A DNA stretch of 64,000 nucleotides, from assembly GCF_039542905.1 (NCBI RefSeq), contig NZ_BAABIS010000001.1, positions 3,348,001 through 3,412,000 of the forward strand, read 5' to 3'. The stretch's first letter is position 1, and each line of letters starts with the position of its first letter. The notes beneath the pieces were generated by a model. That model saw only the letters and a list, made by a program, of their open reading frames with translations, made no database searches and was not told where the DNA came from. Below are positions 46,728 to 54,113 of the stretch, piece by piece. Source of the DNA: Kitasatospora terrestris (GTDB lineage: Bacteria; Actinomycetota; Actinomycetes; Streptomycetales; Streptomycetaceae). Position numbers and translations under genes: made by a program.

Positions 46728-46947
46728 ATGTCCCCCATTCAGGTACTGCACGGGCAGCCGACCCCCGAGGAGCTGGCCACCGTCCTGGCGGTGGTCCAAG
46801 CCCGGGCCGCCGCCGCGCAGGCCGCCGCCCTGGCGGCCCCCCGGGGCCGGCGGCCCGGTCAACCCGTGGAACGACCACGCGAAGCGGCTCCGCCCGGCCC
46901 TGCGGCCCGGGCCGGGCGCCTGGCGCACCAGCGCCTGGGCCCGCTGA
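46728..46947 (+). CDS. pccE: acyl-CoA carboxylase epsilon subunit, apparently frameshifted
   Basis: The first 37 codons from ATG 46728 give IQVLHGQPTPEELATVLAVV, a typical epsilon-subunit start. The typical end, PWNDHAKRLRPALRPGPGAW followed by RTSAWAR and a stop at 46945-46947, is in the next frame. The shift fits one extra C in the six-C run at 46837-46842; removing one C gives a continuous product of about 72 residues, normal for the family. Without correction the N-terminal frame runs on to 47084. Epsilon subunits stabilise the PccB-AccA2 complex. Sequencing error, real mutation or programmed shift cannot be told apart here. Confidence 0.75.
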
Positions 46948-47033
46948 CGCGGAGCCGGCCGCCGGGGGCGTCGATCGCCCCCGGCGGCCGGGCGAGCGCG
47001 CCCCGGATCCGAACGGCAGCGGTCGTGCGGGAA

Positions 47034-47051
47034 CTGAGTACGCGTACTCAG
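47034..47051. promoter_or_regulatory. 18-bp perfect palindrome before the 41-residue peptide gene
   Basis: CTGAGTACGCGTACTCAG is fully self-complementary. It lies between the corrected pccE stop (46947) and the GTG of the small peptide gene (47086), 35 bp before it, and upstream of maf. It is most likely a protein-binding site. Confidence 0.6.
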
Positions 47052-47085
47052 GCGCGAGTCGAGGCACCGGGCGCACGCTGGTGAT

Positions 47086-47211
47086 GTGCTCTGGTCAGAC
47101 CCCCGCGACGAGCCGTCGCCCGAAGCCCGCCGCGCGCAGCAGATGCTGCTCCGCGCGAGCCGGCTGCTGGCGGTGCTCGCGGTCCTGGCGGCGATCCTGC
47201 TCGTCGCCTGA
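47086..47211 (+). CDS. 41-residue single-pass membrane peptide
   Basis: GTG at 47086 starts a 41-codon frame: an acidic N-terminal head ([16 protein letters not shown]) and a hydrophobic helix rich in Leu, Ala and Val ending at the stop at 47209-47211. Small proteins of this kind occur between carboxylase and maf genes in streptomycetes, to my recollection. Its function is unknown. It overlaps the out-of-frame readthrough of pccE only if the frameshift is real. Other frames through this stretch are Cys/Arg-rich and implausible. Confidence 0.55.
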   Translation: MLWSDPRDEPSPEARRAQQMLLRASRLLAVLAVLAAILLVA

Positions 47212-47258
47212 CCCCGAGCGGGCCCGTGGGCGGCACCCGGCCCTCTAGGCTGGGGCGC

Positions 47259-47858
47259 ATGACCAACCGCCGTGTTCTCGTGCTCGCGTCCGCCTCCCCC
47301 GCCCGGCTGGGTCTGCTGCGGCAGGCGGGGCTGGATCCCCGGGTCCAGGTCAGCGGGGTGGACGAGGACGCGATCTCGGCGCCGACGCCGGGCGAGCTGG
47401 CCCGGGTGCTGGCGGAGGCGAAGGCGAAGGCGGTGGCGGCCGGGCTCTCCGGCGGCGAGCTGGTGGTCGGCTGCGACTCGGTGCTGGAGCTGGACGGGCA
47501 GGCGCTCGGCAAGCCGAAGGACGCCGCCGACGCGCTGGAGCGCTGGCGGGCGATGCGCGGCCGCGCGGGCGTGCTGCAGACCGGCCACTGCGTGATCGAC
47601 ACGGTCACCGGCCGGCAGGTGTCGGCGACCGCGTCGACCACGGTGCGCTTCGGCACGCCGGACGACGAGGAGCTGGCGGCGTACATCGCCTCCGGCGAAC
47701 CGCTGCACGTGGCGGGCGCGTTCACCCTGGACGGCCGGTCGGCGCCGTTCGTCGAGGGCATCGACGGCGACCCGGGCAACGTGATCGGCCTGTCCCTGCC
47801 GCTGCTGCGCCGCCTGCTCGCCGACCTGGACGTGCGGATCACCGACCTCTGGGCCTGA
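47259..47858 (+). CDS. Maf-family nucleoside triphosphate pyrophosphatase
   Basis: A 199-residue Maf/HAM1-like housecleaning enzyme that hydrolyses non-canonical or canonical nucleotides to monophosphates. The substrate loop [17 protein letters not shown] is at residues 7-23 and the catalytic [12 protein letters not shown] near residue 70; [13 protein letters not shown] follows. I chose ATG 47259 because the first strand begins right after it. It is convergent with the lipoprotein hydrolase, whose frame continues antisense through this gene. Confidence 0.92.
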   Translation: MTNRRVLVLASASPARLGLLRQAGLDPRVQVSGVDEDAISAPTPGELARVLAEAKAKAVAAGLSGGELVVGCDSVLELDGQALGKPKDAADALERWRAMRGRAGVLQTGHCVIDTVTGRQVSATASTTVRFGTPDDEELAAYIASGEPLHVAGAFTLDGRSAPFVEGIDGDPGNVIGLSLPLLRRLLADLDVRITDLWA

Positions 47859-48614
47859 GGGCCAGCCGGTCGCCGGGGCGTTCGCGGCGAGGAAGGCCAG
47901 CACGTCGGGCAGCGCGCCGTCGGTGAGCAGCGGGGCGCCGTGGTTCGAGCCGGGGTAGAGCTTGAGCCGCTTCCCGGTGGCGGTGGCGGCGGCGTAGAGC
48001 GACTTGGCGTCGGCGCTGAAGGGCGCGTCGCCCTCCTCGGCGGCGAAGAAGGTCGGCGCCTCGACGGCCTTCACCGCGAGCGCGGCGTTGAACTGGCCGT
48101 ACGCCTCGGGCGAGCTGAGGGTGACGATGGCGGCGACGGGCAGCGGGTTGTCGAGCTTGCCCGCGACCAGTGAGGCGGCGCCGCCCTTGGAGGCGCCGAT
48201 CAGCACCATCCTGGTGACGCCCTTGCCCTTGAGGTGGGCGGCGGCGGCCTTGATGCCGTCGGTGACGTCCCCGCTGCAGGTGAAGGGGAGGACCGCGTAC
48301 CCGGCCCTGGTGAAGGCGTCCAGGTGGGGGGCCCACTCGCAGAGCGAGCCGTCCAGCTGGTGGGAGAGGACGACGGCGACCTTGGCGCCGCCGGCGTCGG
48401 AGTCGCGGTAGTAGGCGTCGAGCGTGCCGCCCGCGGCGGTGCCGGCCTCCAGCCCGAAGGAGCCCTTGGCGGCCTGCTCCTTGGTGAGGCAGCCGTACGT
48501 CTTCGCGCTCGGACCCGGCGCCGGGGCGGCGTCGCCGCCCGGATCGGAGCCGGAGCACCCGGCGAGGAGCAGGGTCGCGGCGACCAGGGTCACCGGCAGG
48601 GCGGTTCGCTTCAT
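47859..48614 (-). CDS. lipoprotein alpha/beta hydrolase with no nearby stop codon
   Basis: The first 252 residues form a secreted lipoprotein hydrolase: lipobox LLLAGC (Cys20), nucleophile GASKGG (Ser142), likely acid EEGD (Asp196) and SNHG (His225). Domain homology ends near FLAANAPATG (47870). The frame has no stop there and stays open to 46590, antisense through maf, the small peptide, pccE and into pccB, which would make an implausible 674-residue protein. I give the supported part only. A stop in another frame lies near 47834, so a small sequence change may have removed the proper end. GGGGGAG precedes ATG 48614. Confidence 0.7.
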
Positions 48615-48682
48615 CTCTCCCCCGTCGACATGGACTGCAACAGCCGCCCCGCACGCTAGGGAGGCCGACGATCGAGCGTCAA

Positions 48683-48704
48683 TGGTCTGAACCAATCTGG
48701 TCCA
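48683..48704. promoter_or_regulatory. dre-like (DasR-type) element upstream of the lipoprotein hydrolase
   Basis: TGGTCTGAACCA (48683-48694) matches the chitinase-promoter repeat TGGTCTAGACCA at 10 of 12 positions, and a second half TGGTCCA follows at 48698-48704. It lies 69 bp upstream of the hydrolase ATG. In streptomycetes such sites are bound by the GntR regulator DasR, which responds to glucosamine-6-phosphate; the match here is imperfect. Confidence 0.4.
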
Positions 48705-48867
48705 AGACGTTACGGCCGGCGACGGAAGCGGCACCTCGACCTCCGCTTCCGGGGTGCCGATCCGGACAGAACCGGGGCCGCACATCTGTTGCAGGGAACC
48801 ACCCCGCACCCCACCGGCCCCGGCTAGGCTGGCGCAGCCGACCGGCCGGGAAGGGGACCACGGAGCA

Positions 48868-49611
48868 ATGACCGACAGCGTGCTCAACGTGGTGCTCGGG
48901 CTGGTCGCCACCGGCATCAGCGCCGGGCTCGGCTGGCTCGCCCAGACGGTGCGGCGCCGGCGGCGGCTCGGCCGGATCCAGGCGTTCTTCGGAATGCCGG
49001 CCGGCTCCGACTGCCTGCTCGTGGTGAACCGGAAGGCCGGCTCCGGCGGCAGCGTCTCGCGCAACGACGTGTACGCGCTGATGGAGCTGTCCGCGCTGGT
49101 CAAGGAGTGCGGCGCGCGCCCCGAGCTGGTGGCGCACGACCAGGTCCGCCAAGGCCTGGGCGCCAAGGCGGAGTTCTGCCTGGGCGGCCCGGCCAGCAAC
49201 GACCGGACGGCCGCCCACCTGCGCTCCTGGCTGCCCGGGGTCGAGTTCGCGCTCGACTCCGACGGGCCGCCGTACGACCTGACCATACGGGCGGGCGAGC
49301 GGGAGTTCGCGTACCTGCACGAGCCCGGTCGGCCGGGCCGGGAGGTGTTCGCGGTGCTCGCCCGGCTGCGGGTCGGGCCGGACGCCCGGCCGGTCTTCCT
49401 GGTCGCCGGGCAGACCGCGGTCTCCAACCACGCGGCGGTCCGCTACCTGCTCGCCAACCACCGGGCGCTGGCCCGCCGTTACGGGTCGGACGGCGCGTTC
49501 GCCGTGGTGCTGCGGGTGGTCGACTCCGGCGCCTACGGGCCCGACGTGGTCGACCTGGCGGCGGACGTCAGCGACCTGGTGGCCGCCGCGCCCGCCCCGG
49601 TGGCGGGTTGA
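48868..49611 (+). CDS. membrane-anchored protein of unknown function
   Basis: The 247-residue protein has an N-terminal hydrophobic segment (residues 5-22) followed by RRRRRLGR, so the bulk is cytoplasmic. The soluble domain has CLLVVNRKAG near residue 51, LGGPASNDRTAAHLRSW near residue 108 and a later VFLVAGQTAVSNHAAVRYL. The GGPASN and GQTAVSN stretches suggest a nucleotide- or small-molecule-binding fold, but I do not recognise the family. ATG 48868 has CGGAG nearby. It stands alone between the lipoprotein gene and accA2. Confidence 0.75.
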   Translation: MTDSVLNVVLGLVATGISAGLGWLAQTVRRRRRLGRIQAFFGMPAGSDCLLVVNRKAGSGGSVSRNDVYALMELSALVKECGARPELVAHDQVRQGLGAKAEFCLGGPASNDRTAAHLRSWLPGVEFALDSDGPPYDLTIRAGEREFAYLHEPGRPGREVFAVLARLRVGPDARPVFLVAGQTAVSNHAAVRYLLANHRALARRYGSDGAFAVVLRVVDSGAYGPDVVDLAADVSDLVAAAPAPVAG

Positions 49612-49757
49612 GGCACCGTCCGTGTGGCGAAGGCCACGCGGCGACCTGACGGGCGCGCCCGCCGCACGAGCCAGCTTCGACGTACGGCGCGTACCGTCAC
49701 CACCAGCGGAGCATCCCGCTCCGTGCCCGCATGGTCACGCAGAAGCGTCACGCTCCG

Positions 49758-49773
49758 TGTGAGCATGCTCACC
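49758..49773. promoter_or_regulatory. CRP-like palindrome upstream of accA2
   Basis: GTGAGCATGCTCAC (49759-49772) is a perfect 14-bp palindrome; with its flanks TGTGAGCATGCTCACC it matches TGTGA-N6-TCACA at nine of ten fixed positions. It lies about 70 bp before the accA2 GTG, a position suitable for activation or repression. Confidence 0.5.
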
Positions 49774-49841
49774 ACCTGGTTCTACTCGCCGGTAGGACCT
49801 CTCGATCCCTAGACTCAACGAGGTTCAAGAAGGGAGCCACA

Positions 49842-51620
49842 GTGCGCAAGGTGCTCATCGCCAACCGCGGAGAAATCGCCGTCCGCGTCGCCCGGGCCTG
49901 CAGGGACGCCGGTATCGCCAGCGTCGCCGTGTACGCCGAGCCGGACCGGGACGCGCTGCACGTCCGCGCGGCCGACGAGGCCTACGCGCTCGGCGGCGAC
50001 ACCCCCGCCACCAGCTACCTGGACATCGCCAAGGTGCTCAAGGCGGCCGCCGACTCGGGTGCGGACGCCGTCCACCCCGGCTACGGCTTCCTGTCCGAGA
50101 ACGCCGACTTCGCCCAGGCCGTGCTGGACGCGGGCCTGATCTGGATCGGCCCGCCGCCGCAGGCCATCCGCGACCTCGGCGACAAGGTCACCGCCCGGCA
50201 CGTCGCCCAGCGCGCCGGTGCCCCGCTGGTCGCCGGCACCCCCGAGCCGGTCTCCGGCGCCGACGAGGTCGTCGCGTTCGCCACCGAGCACGGCCTGCCG
50301 GTCGCCATCAAGGCGGCGTACGGCGGCGGCGGCCGCGGCCTGAAGGTCGCCCGCACGCTCGAGGAGATCCCCGAGCTGTACGAGTCGGCGGTCCGCGAGG
50401 CGGTCGCCGCCTTCGGTCGCGGCGAGTGCTTCGTCGAGCAGTACCTCGACAAGCCGCGCCACGTCGAGACCCAGTGCCTGGCCGACCAGCACGGCAACGT
50501 GGTGATCGTCTCCACCCGTGACTGCTCGCTGCAGCGCCGGCACCAGAAGCTGGTCGAGGAGGCGCCCGCGCCGTTCCTCACCGCCGAGCAGAACGCCGAG
50601 CTCTACCGCGCCTCCAAGGCGATCCTGCGCGAGGCGGGCTACGTCGGCGCCGGCACCTGCGAGTTCCTGGTCTCCCAGGACGGCCTGATCTCCTTCCTGG
50701 AGGTCAACACCCGCCTGCAGGTCGAGCACCCGGTGTCCGAGGAGGTCACCGGCATCGACCTGGTCCGCGAGATGTTCCGGATCGCCGACGGCGAGGCGCT
50801 CGGCTACGACGACCCGGAGATCCGCGGCCACTCGATCGAGTTCCGCATCAACGGCGAGGACCCGGGCCGCAACTTCCTGCCCGCCCCGGGCACGGTGTCG
50901 CTGTTCGCCCCGCCGTCCGGCCCGGGCGTCCGCCTGGACGCCGGCGTCGAGACCGGTTCGGTCATCGGCCCCGCCTGGGACTCGCTGCTCGCCAAGCTGA
51001 TCGTCACCGGCAGCACCCGGCAGCAGGCCCTCCAGCGTGCCGCCCGCGCGCTGGCGGAGTTCAAGGTGGAGGGCATGGCCACGGCCATCCCGTTCCACCG
51101 GGCGGTCGTCACCGACCCGGCGTTCGCGCCGGAGGTGCACGGCAGCGACGACCCGTTCACGGTCTACACCCGCTGGATCGAGACCGAGTTCGACAACACC
51201 ATCCCGGCGTTCGCGGGTGCGGGCGCCGAGGGTGAGGAGGCCGAGGGCCGCGAGACCGTCGTGGTCGAGGTCGGCGGCAAGCGGATCGAGGTCTCGCTGC
51301 CGTCCTCGCTCGGCGTCTCCGCCGCCCCGGCGGCCGCCGCCGCGGGCTCCGCGAAGGCCAAGCGCCGGGTCGGCACCAAGAAGGCCGGTGCCGCGGTCTC
51401 CGGTGACACCCTCGCCTCGCCGATGCAGGGCACCATCGTCAAGGTCGCCGTGGAGGAGGGCCAGGTCGTCGCCGAGGGCGAGCTGATCGTCGTCCTGGAG
51501 GCGATGAAGATGGAGCAGCCGCTCAACGCCCACAAGGCGGGCACCGTCGTCGGCCTCAAGGCCGAGGTGGGCGCGTCGGTGAGCAGCGGCGCCGCGCTCT
51601 GCGAGATCAAGGACGTCTGA
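49842..51620 (+). CDS. accA2: acetyl/propionyl-CoA carboxylase alpha subunit (biotin carboxylase + BCCP)
   Basis: A 592-residue fusion. Residues 1-450 are a biotin carboxylase ([20 protein letters not shown] at the start, [10 protein letters not shown] glycine loop near residue 160, [20 protein letters not shown] near residue 285). Residues 500-590 carry the biotin-carrier domain with [10 protein letters not shown], whose Lys is biotinylated by BirA. It supplies carboxybiotin to PccB and other beta subunits for malonyl- and methylmalonyl-CoA synthesis. GTG at 49842 has AGAAGGGA upstream; the open frame before it lies in the promoter region. Confidence 0.95.
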   Translation: MRKVLIANRGEIAVRVARACRDAGIASVAVYAEPDRDALHVRAADEAYALGGDTPATSYLDIAKVLKAAADSGADAVHPGYGFLSENADFAQAVLDAGLIWIGPPPQAIRDLGDKVTARHVAQRAGAPLVAGTPEPVSGADEVVAFATEHGLPVAIKAAYGGGGRGLKVARTLEEIPELYESAVREAVAAFGRGECFVEQYLDKPRHVETQCLADQHGNVVIVSTRDCSLQRRHQKLVEEAPAPFLTAEQNAELYRASKAILREAGYVGAGTCEFLVSQDGLISFLEVNTRLQVEHPVSEEVTGIDLVREMFRIADGEALGYDDPEIRGHSIEFRINGEDPGRNFLPAPGTVSLFAPPSGPGVRLDAGVETGSVIGPAWDSLLAKLIVTGSTRQQALQRAARALAEFKVEGMATAIPFHRAVVTDPAFAPEVHGSDDPFTVYTRWIETEFDNTIPAFAGAGAEGEEAEGRETVVVEVGGKRIEVSLPSSLGVSAAPAAAAAGSAKAKRRVGTKKAGAAVSGDTLASPMQGTIVKVAVEEGQVVAEGELIVVLEAMKMEQPLNAHKAGTVVGLKAEVGASVSSGAALCEIKDV

Positions 51621-51635
51621 GTCCGGTCGTGACCC

Positions 51636-51669
51636 GACGGCCCGCACCCCGCCCGGGGTGCGGGCCGTC
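51636..51669. terminator. 15-bp stem terminator after accA2
   Basis: GACGGCCCGCACCCC (51636-51650) pairs exactly with 51655-51669 around a GCCC loop, 16 bp after the accA2 stop and touching the stop codon of the convergent condensation-domain gene. It is likely bidirectional. Confidence 0.85.
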
Positions 51670-52987
51670 AGGCCTTTCCGGCCTCGGCCAGCACCAGCTC
51701 CTCGATGCCGTGGAGGAAGTCCGCCATGTCCCGGCGGGAGAGCAGCGCGCTGTCGGCGGTCATCGCCAGCTCCAGGGCGCCCGGCGCGGCGTTGACGTCC
51801 ACCGCGAGGGTGGTGTTCTCCCGCGGCGGGAAGACCTGCGGCCAGAGCAGCTCGGTCGGGCCGTCGGCCGGGGCGGTGGGGCCGTCCATCAGGGCGGCCA
51901 GCGGGTCGCGGGTGTCGTTCCACCAGCAGGAGTGGTCGGCGGCGTCCAGCCCGGCGATGTCCCGCTCCAGGGCCGCGGCGTCGTAGCCGGCGTGCCGGTA
52001 CGCGGCCAGCGAGGCGCCCTGGGTGCGGCGCACGGTGTCGGCGAAGTCCGGCCCGGGGCCGGGCAGGTGGAACAGCCCCTGCTGGGCCATGGTGGTCACC
52101 GCGTCGGCCGTCCCGGCGGTGAACCGGTTGGCCACCACCACCTGGAACATCGCGTCCGGCGCCCCGGAGAGCCGGCAGAGCATGGTCGCGCCGGCCGCCA
52201 GCAGCACCGTCGGCTCGCTCACCCGGTGCGCGGCCGCCACCCGGGCCACCGCCCGCGCGAGCCGCGGCGAGCGCAGCACCGCGTTCGGGAAGGGCCGGTC
52301 GGGGGCGGCGCCGTCCGGTGCGGGGAAGAGCCGGCGCGGGCCCGCGGCGAGCTTGTCCCGCCAGTGCCGGCGGGCGGCCGCGTCGCGCTTCGCCCCGCGC
52401 TCGGAGTGCTGCAGCGCGGCCTCCTGGAGCGGCTGCCGGCTCGGCCGCTCGGCGCGCAGCTCCTCGACGCCGCGGCCCAGCGAGAGCTCGGTCAGGTCGC
52501 GGACCAGCCGGCGCATGCCCCAGCCGTCGCAGGCGGTGTGCGAGAGCACCAGCACCAGCTGCCGGACCAGCCCGGCGACCTCCACCAGGCCCACCCGCAG
52601 CGGCCACTGGACGGCGCAGTCGAAGGGGCGGTCGCCCAGCTCGGCGAGGAGCGCGGCGGCCTCGTCGGCCGCCCGGTCGGGCGTGGACACCCGGACGGCG
52701 ACGGCGAGTCCGCCCTCGGCGTCGACCTGCTGGCGCAGGCCGTCCGGGGCGGGCAGCAGCCGGGTCCGCAGCGCCTCGTGCAGGTGCAGCAGGCGGGTCA
52801 GGGCGTCGAGCACCGCGGCGACGGGCATGCCCGGGTCCACCGGAGCGGCCAGCCGCAGGTTGTACCGGGGCGCGTCGGCGCCGAGCCCGGCCACCTTGTC
52901 CGAGATCGCCCGCTGCCCCCAAGTCGCCTCCCCGGCACCGGAACTGGCACCGTGTACGACGATTCCCACCTGCTGCTCAGCGCTCAC
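51668..52987 (-). CDS. stand-alone condensation-domain protein (NRPS C-domain/PapA-like)
   Basis: A 439-residue single condensation domain. The HHxxxDG motif reads SHTACDGWG near residue 155, with Ser in place of the first His but the catalytic second His and the Asp-Gly kept. Later DNRFTAGT-like and PQVFPPRENTTL segments fit the C-terminal half. No adenylation, carrier or polyketide gene is nearby, so it may be a free acyl/aminoacyl transferase like PapA enzymes. Substrates are unknown. The start is GTG at 52987. Confidence 0.83.
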   Translation of the reverse strand: MSAEQQVGIVVHGASSGAGEATWGQRAISDKVAGLGADAPRYNLRLAAPVDPGMPVAAVLDALTRLLHLHEALRTRLLPAPDGLRQQVDAEGGLAVAVRVSTPDRAADEAAALLAELGDRPFDCAVQWPLRVGLVEVAGLVRQLVLVLSHTACDGWGMRRLVRDLTELSLGRGVEELRAERPSRQPLQEAALQHSERGAKRDAAARRHWRDKLAAGPRRLFPAPDGAAPDRPFPNAVLRSPRLARAVARVAAAHRVSEPTVLLAAGATMLCRLSGAPDAMFQVVVANRFTAGTADAVTTMAQQGLFHLPGPGPDFADTVRRTQGASLAAYRHAGYDAAALERDIAGLDAADHSCWWNDTRDPLAALMDGPTAPADGPTELLWPQVFPPRENTTLAVDVNAAPGALELAMTADSALLSRRDMADFLHGIEELVLAEAGKA

Positions 52988-53032
52988 GCGCGGCAGCCTA
53001 GGGCACCCGGGGGCCGGCCGTCAGGGGGTTGC

Positions 53033-53977
53033 TCAGCGGATGCTCGCCAGCCGGGTCGGGAGCTGGCCGGGCGGGCCGTTGTGGGTGCCGGGGCGGCGCT
53101 GGCCGGGGAGCGGGGCGCCGGCCGGCGGGGGGCTGGGTCGGCGCGGGCCGGTCGCGGCGCCCGGCACCGGGTGGGCGGGCTGCTCGGCGGCCAGGCCCAG
53201 CGGGGCGACCGCGATCTGCACGCCGCAGTCGGCCAGCGCGTCCAGCTCCCGGGCGGTCGGGTCCTCGGCGGCGGTGTGCTCGTCGGTGACCAGCCGGGTG
53301 ATCGCCTCGGTCGGCACGGTCTGGAACATGGTGTCGGTGCCGAGCTTGGTGTGGTCGGCGAGCACGATCACCTCCGCCGCCGCCTGCACCAGCGCCCGGT
53401 CGACGCTGGCGGAGAGCATGTTGGTGGTGGACAGGCCGCGCTCGGCGGTCAGCCCGCTGCCGGAGATGAACGCCTTGGCGACCCGCAGGCCGTGCAGCGA
53501 CTGCTCGGCCCCGCTGCCCACCAGGGCGTAGTTGGAGCCGCGCAGGGTGCCGCCGGTCATCACCACCTCGACCCGGTTGGCATGGGCCAGCGCCTGGGCG
53601 ACCAGCAGCGAGTTGGTGACCACGGTCAGGCCGGGGATGCGGGCGAGCCGGCGGGCCAGCTCCTGGGTCGTGGTGCCCGCGCCGACCACCACCGCGTCGC
53701 CCTCCTCGACGAGCCCGGCCGCCAGGTCGGCGATCGCGCTCTTCTCGGCGGCGGCGAGGTGGGTCTTCTGCGGGTATCCCGGCTCCCGGCTGAAGCCGCC
53801 GGGCAGCACCGCACCGCCGTGCCGGCGGTCGAGCAGCCCTTCGGCCTCCAGCGCCCGCACGTCTCTGCGTACGGTGACTTCGGAGGTCTGGACGACGCGG
53901 GCGAGCTCACGGAGCGACACGGCTCCGTTGGCGCGCACCATTTCGAGGATCAACTGGCGACGTTCTGCTGCAAACAC
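53033..53977 (-). CDS. DeoR-family transcriptional regulator
   Basis: A 314-residue regulator with an N-terminal DeoR winged helix (RRQLILEMVRANGAVSLRELARVVQTSEVTVRRDVRALEAEGL) and a sugar-phosphate sensor domain of the DeoR C-terminal type (VVVGAGTTTQELARRL, DHTKLGTDTMFQTV). The last 50 residues are Pro-rich. Such proteins usually repress sugar or nucleoside catabolism genes. Its position about 3 kb from pnp makes it a candidate for the palindromes before pnp and deoC, but this is not shown. The start is GTG at 53977. Confidence 0.9.
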   Translation of the reverse strand: MFAAERRQLILEMVRANGAVSLRELARVVQTSEVTVRRDVRALEAEGLLDRRHGGAVLPGGFSREPGYPQKTHLAAAEKSAIADLAAGLVEEGDAVVVGAGTTTQELARRLARIPGLTVVTNSLLVAQALAHANRVEVVMTGGTLRGSNYALVGSGAEQSLHGLRVAKAFISGSGLTAERGLSTTNMLSASVDRALVQAAAEVIVLADHTKLGTDTMFQTVPTEAITRLVTDEHTAAEDPTARELDALADCGVQIAVAPLGLAAEQPAHPVPGAATGPRRPSPPPAGAPLPGQRRPGTHNGPPGQLPTRLASIR

Positions 53978-54113
53978 AGGACCGACGGTAACCTGAGTGA
54001 CCGTCTGCTTTCAGGCGTTTGCAGCCGGTAGTCGGAATTGCTCACCTCGGTGCGGCGCGCGACCGTACAATGCACGCTCCGCTGACCGAGTGACGCCGGT
54101 GGAGCAGTGGGAC

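Noticed and set aside
47084..47210. Alternative ATG frame starting at 47084 for the small peptide
   Set aside because: That frame is rich in Cys, Trp and Arg without hydrophobic helix and runs past the natural end; the GTG 47086 frame has an ordinary acidic head and membrane helix.
49815..52922. Open frame of 1035 codons antisense to accA2
   Set aside because: Shadow of accA2 and the condensation-domain gene; no recognisable domain.
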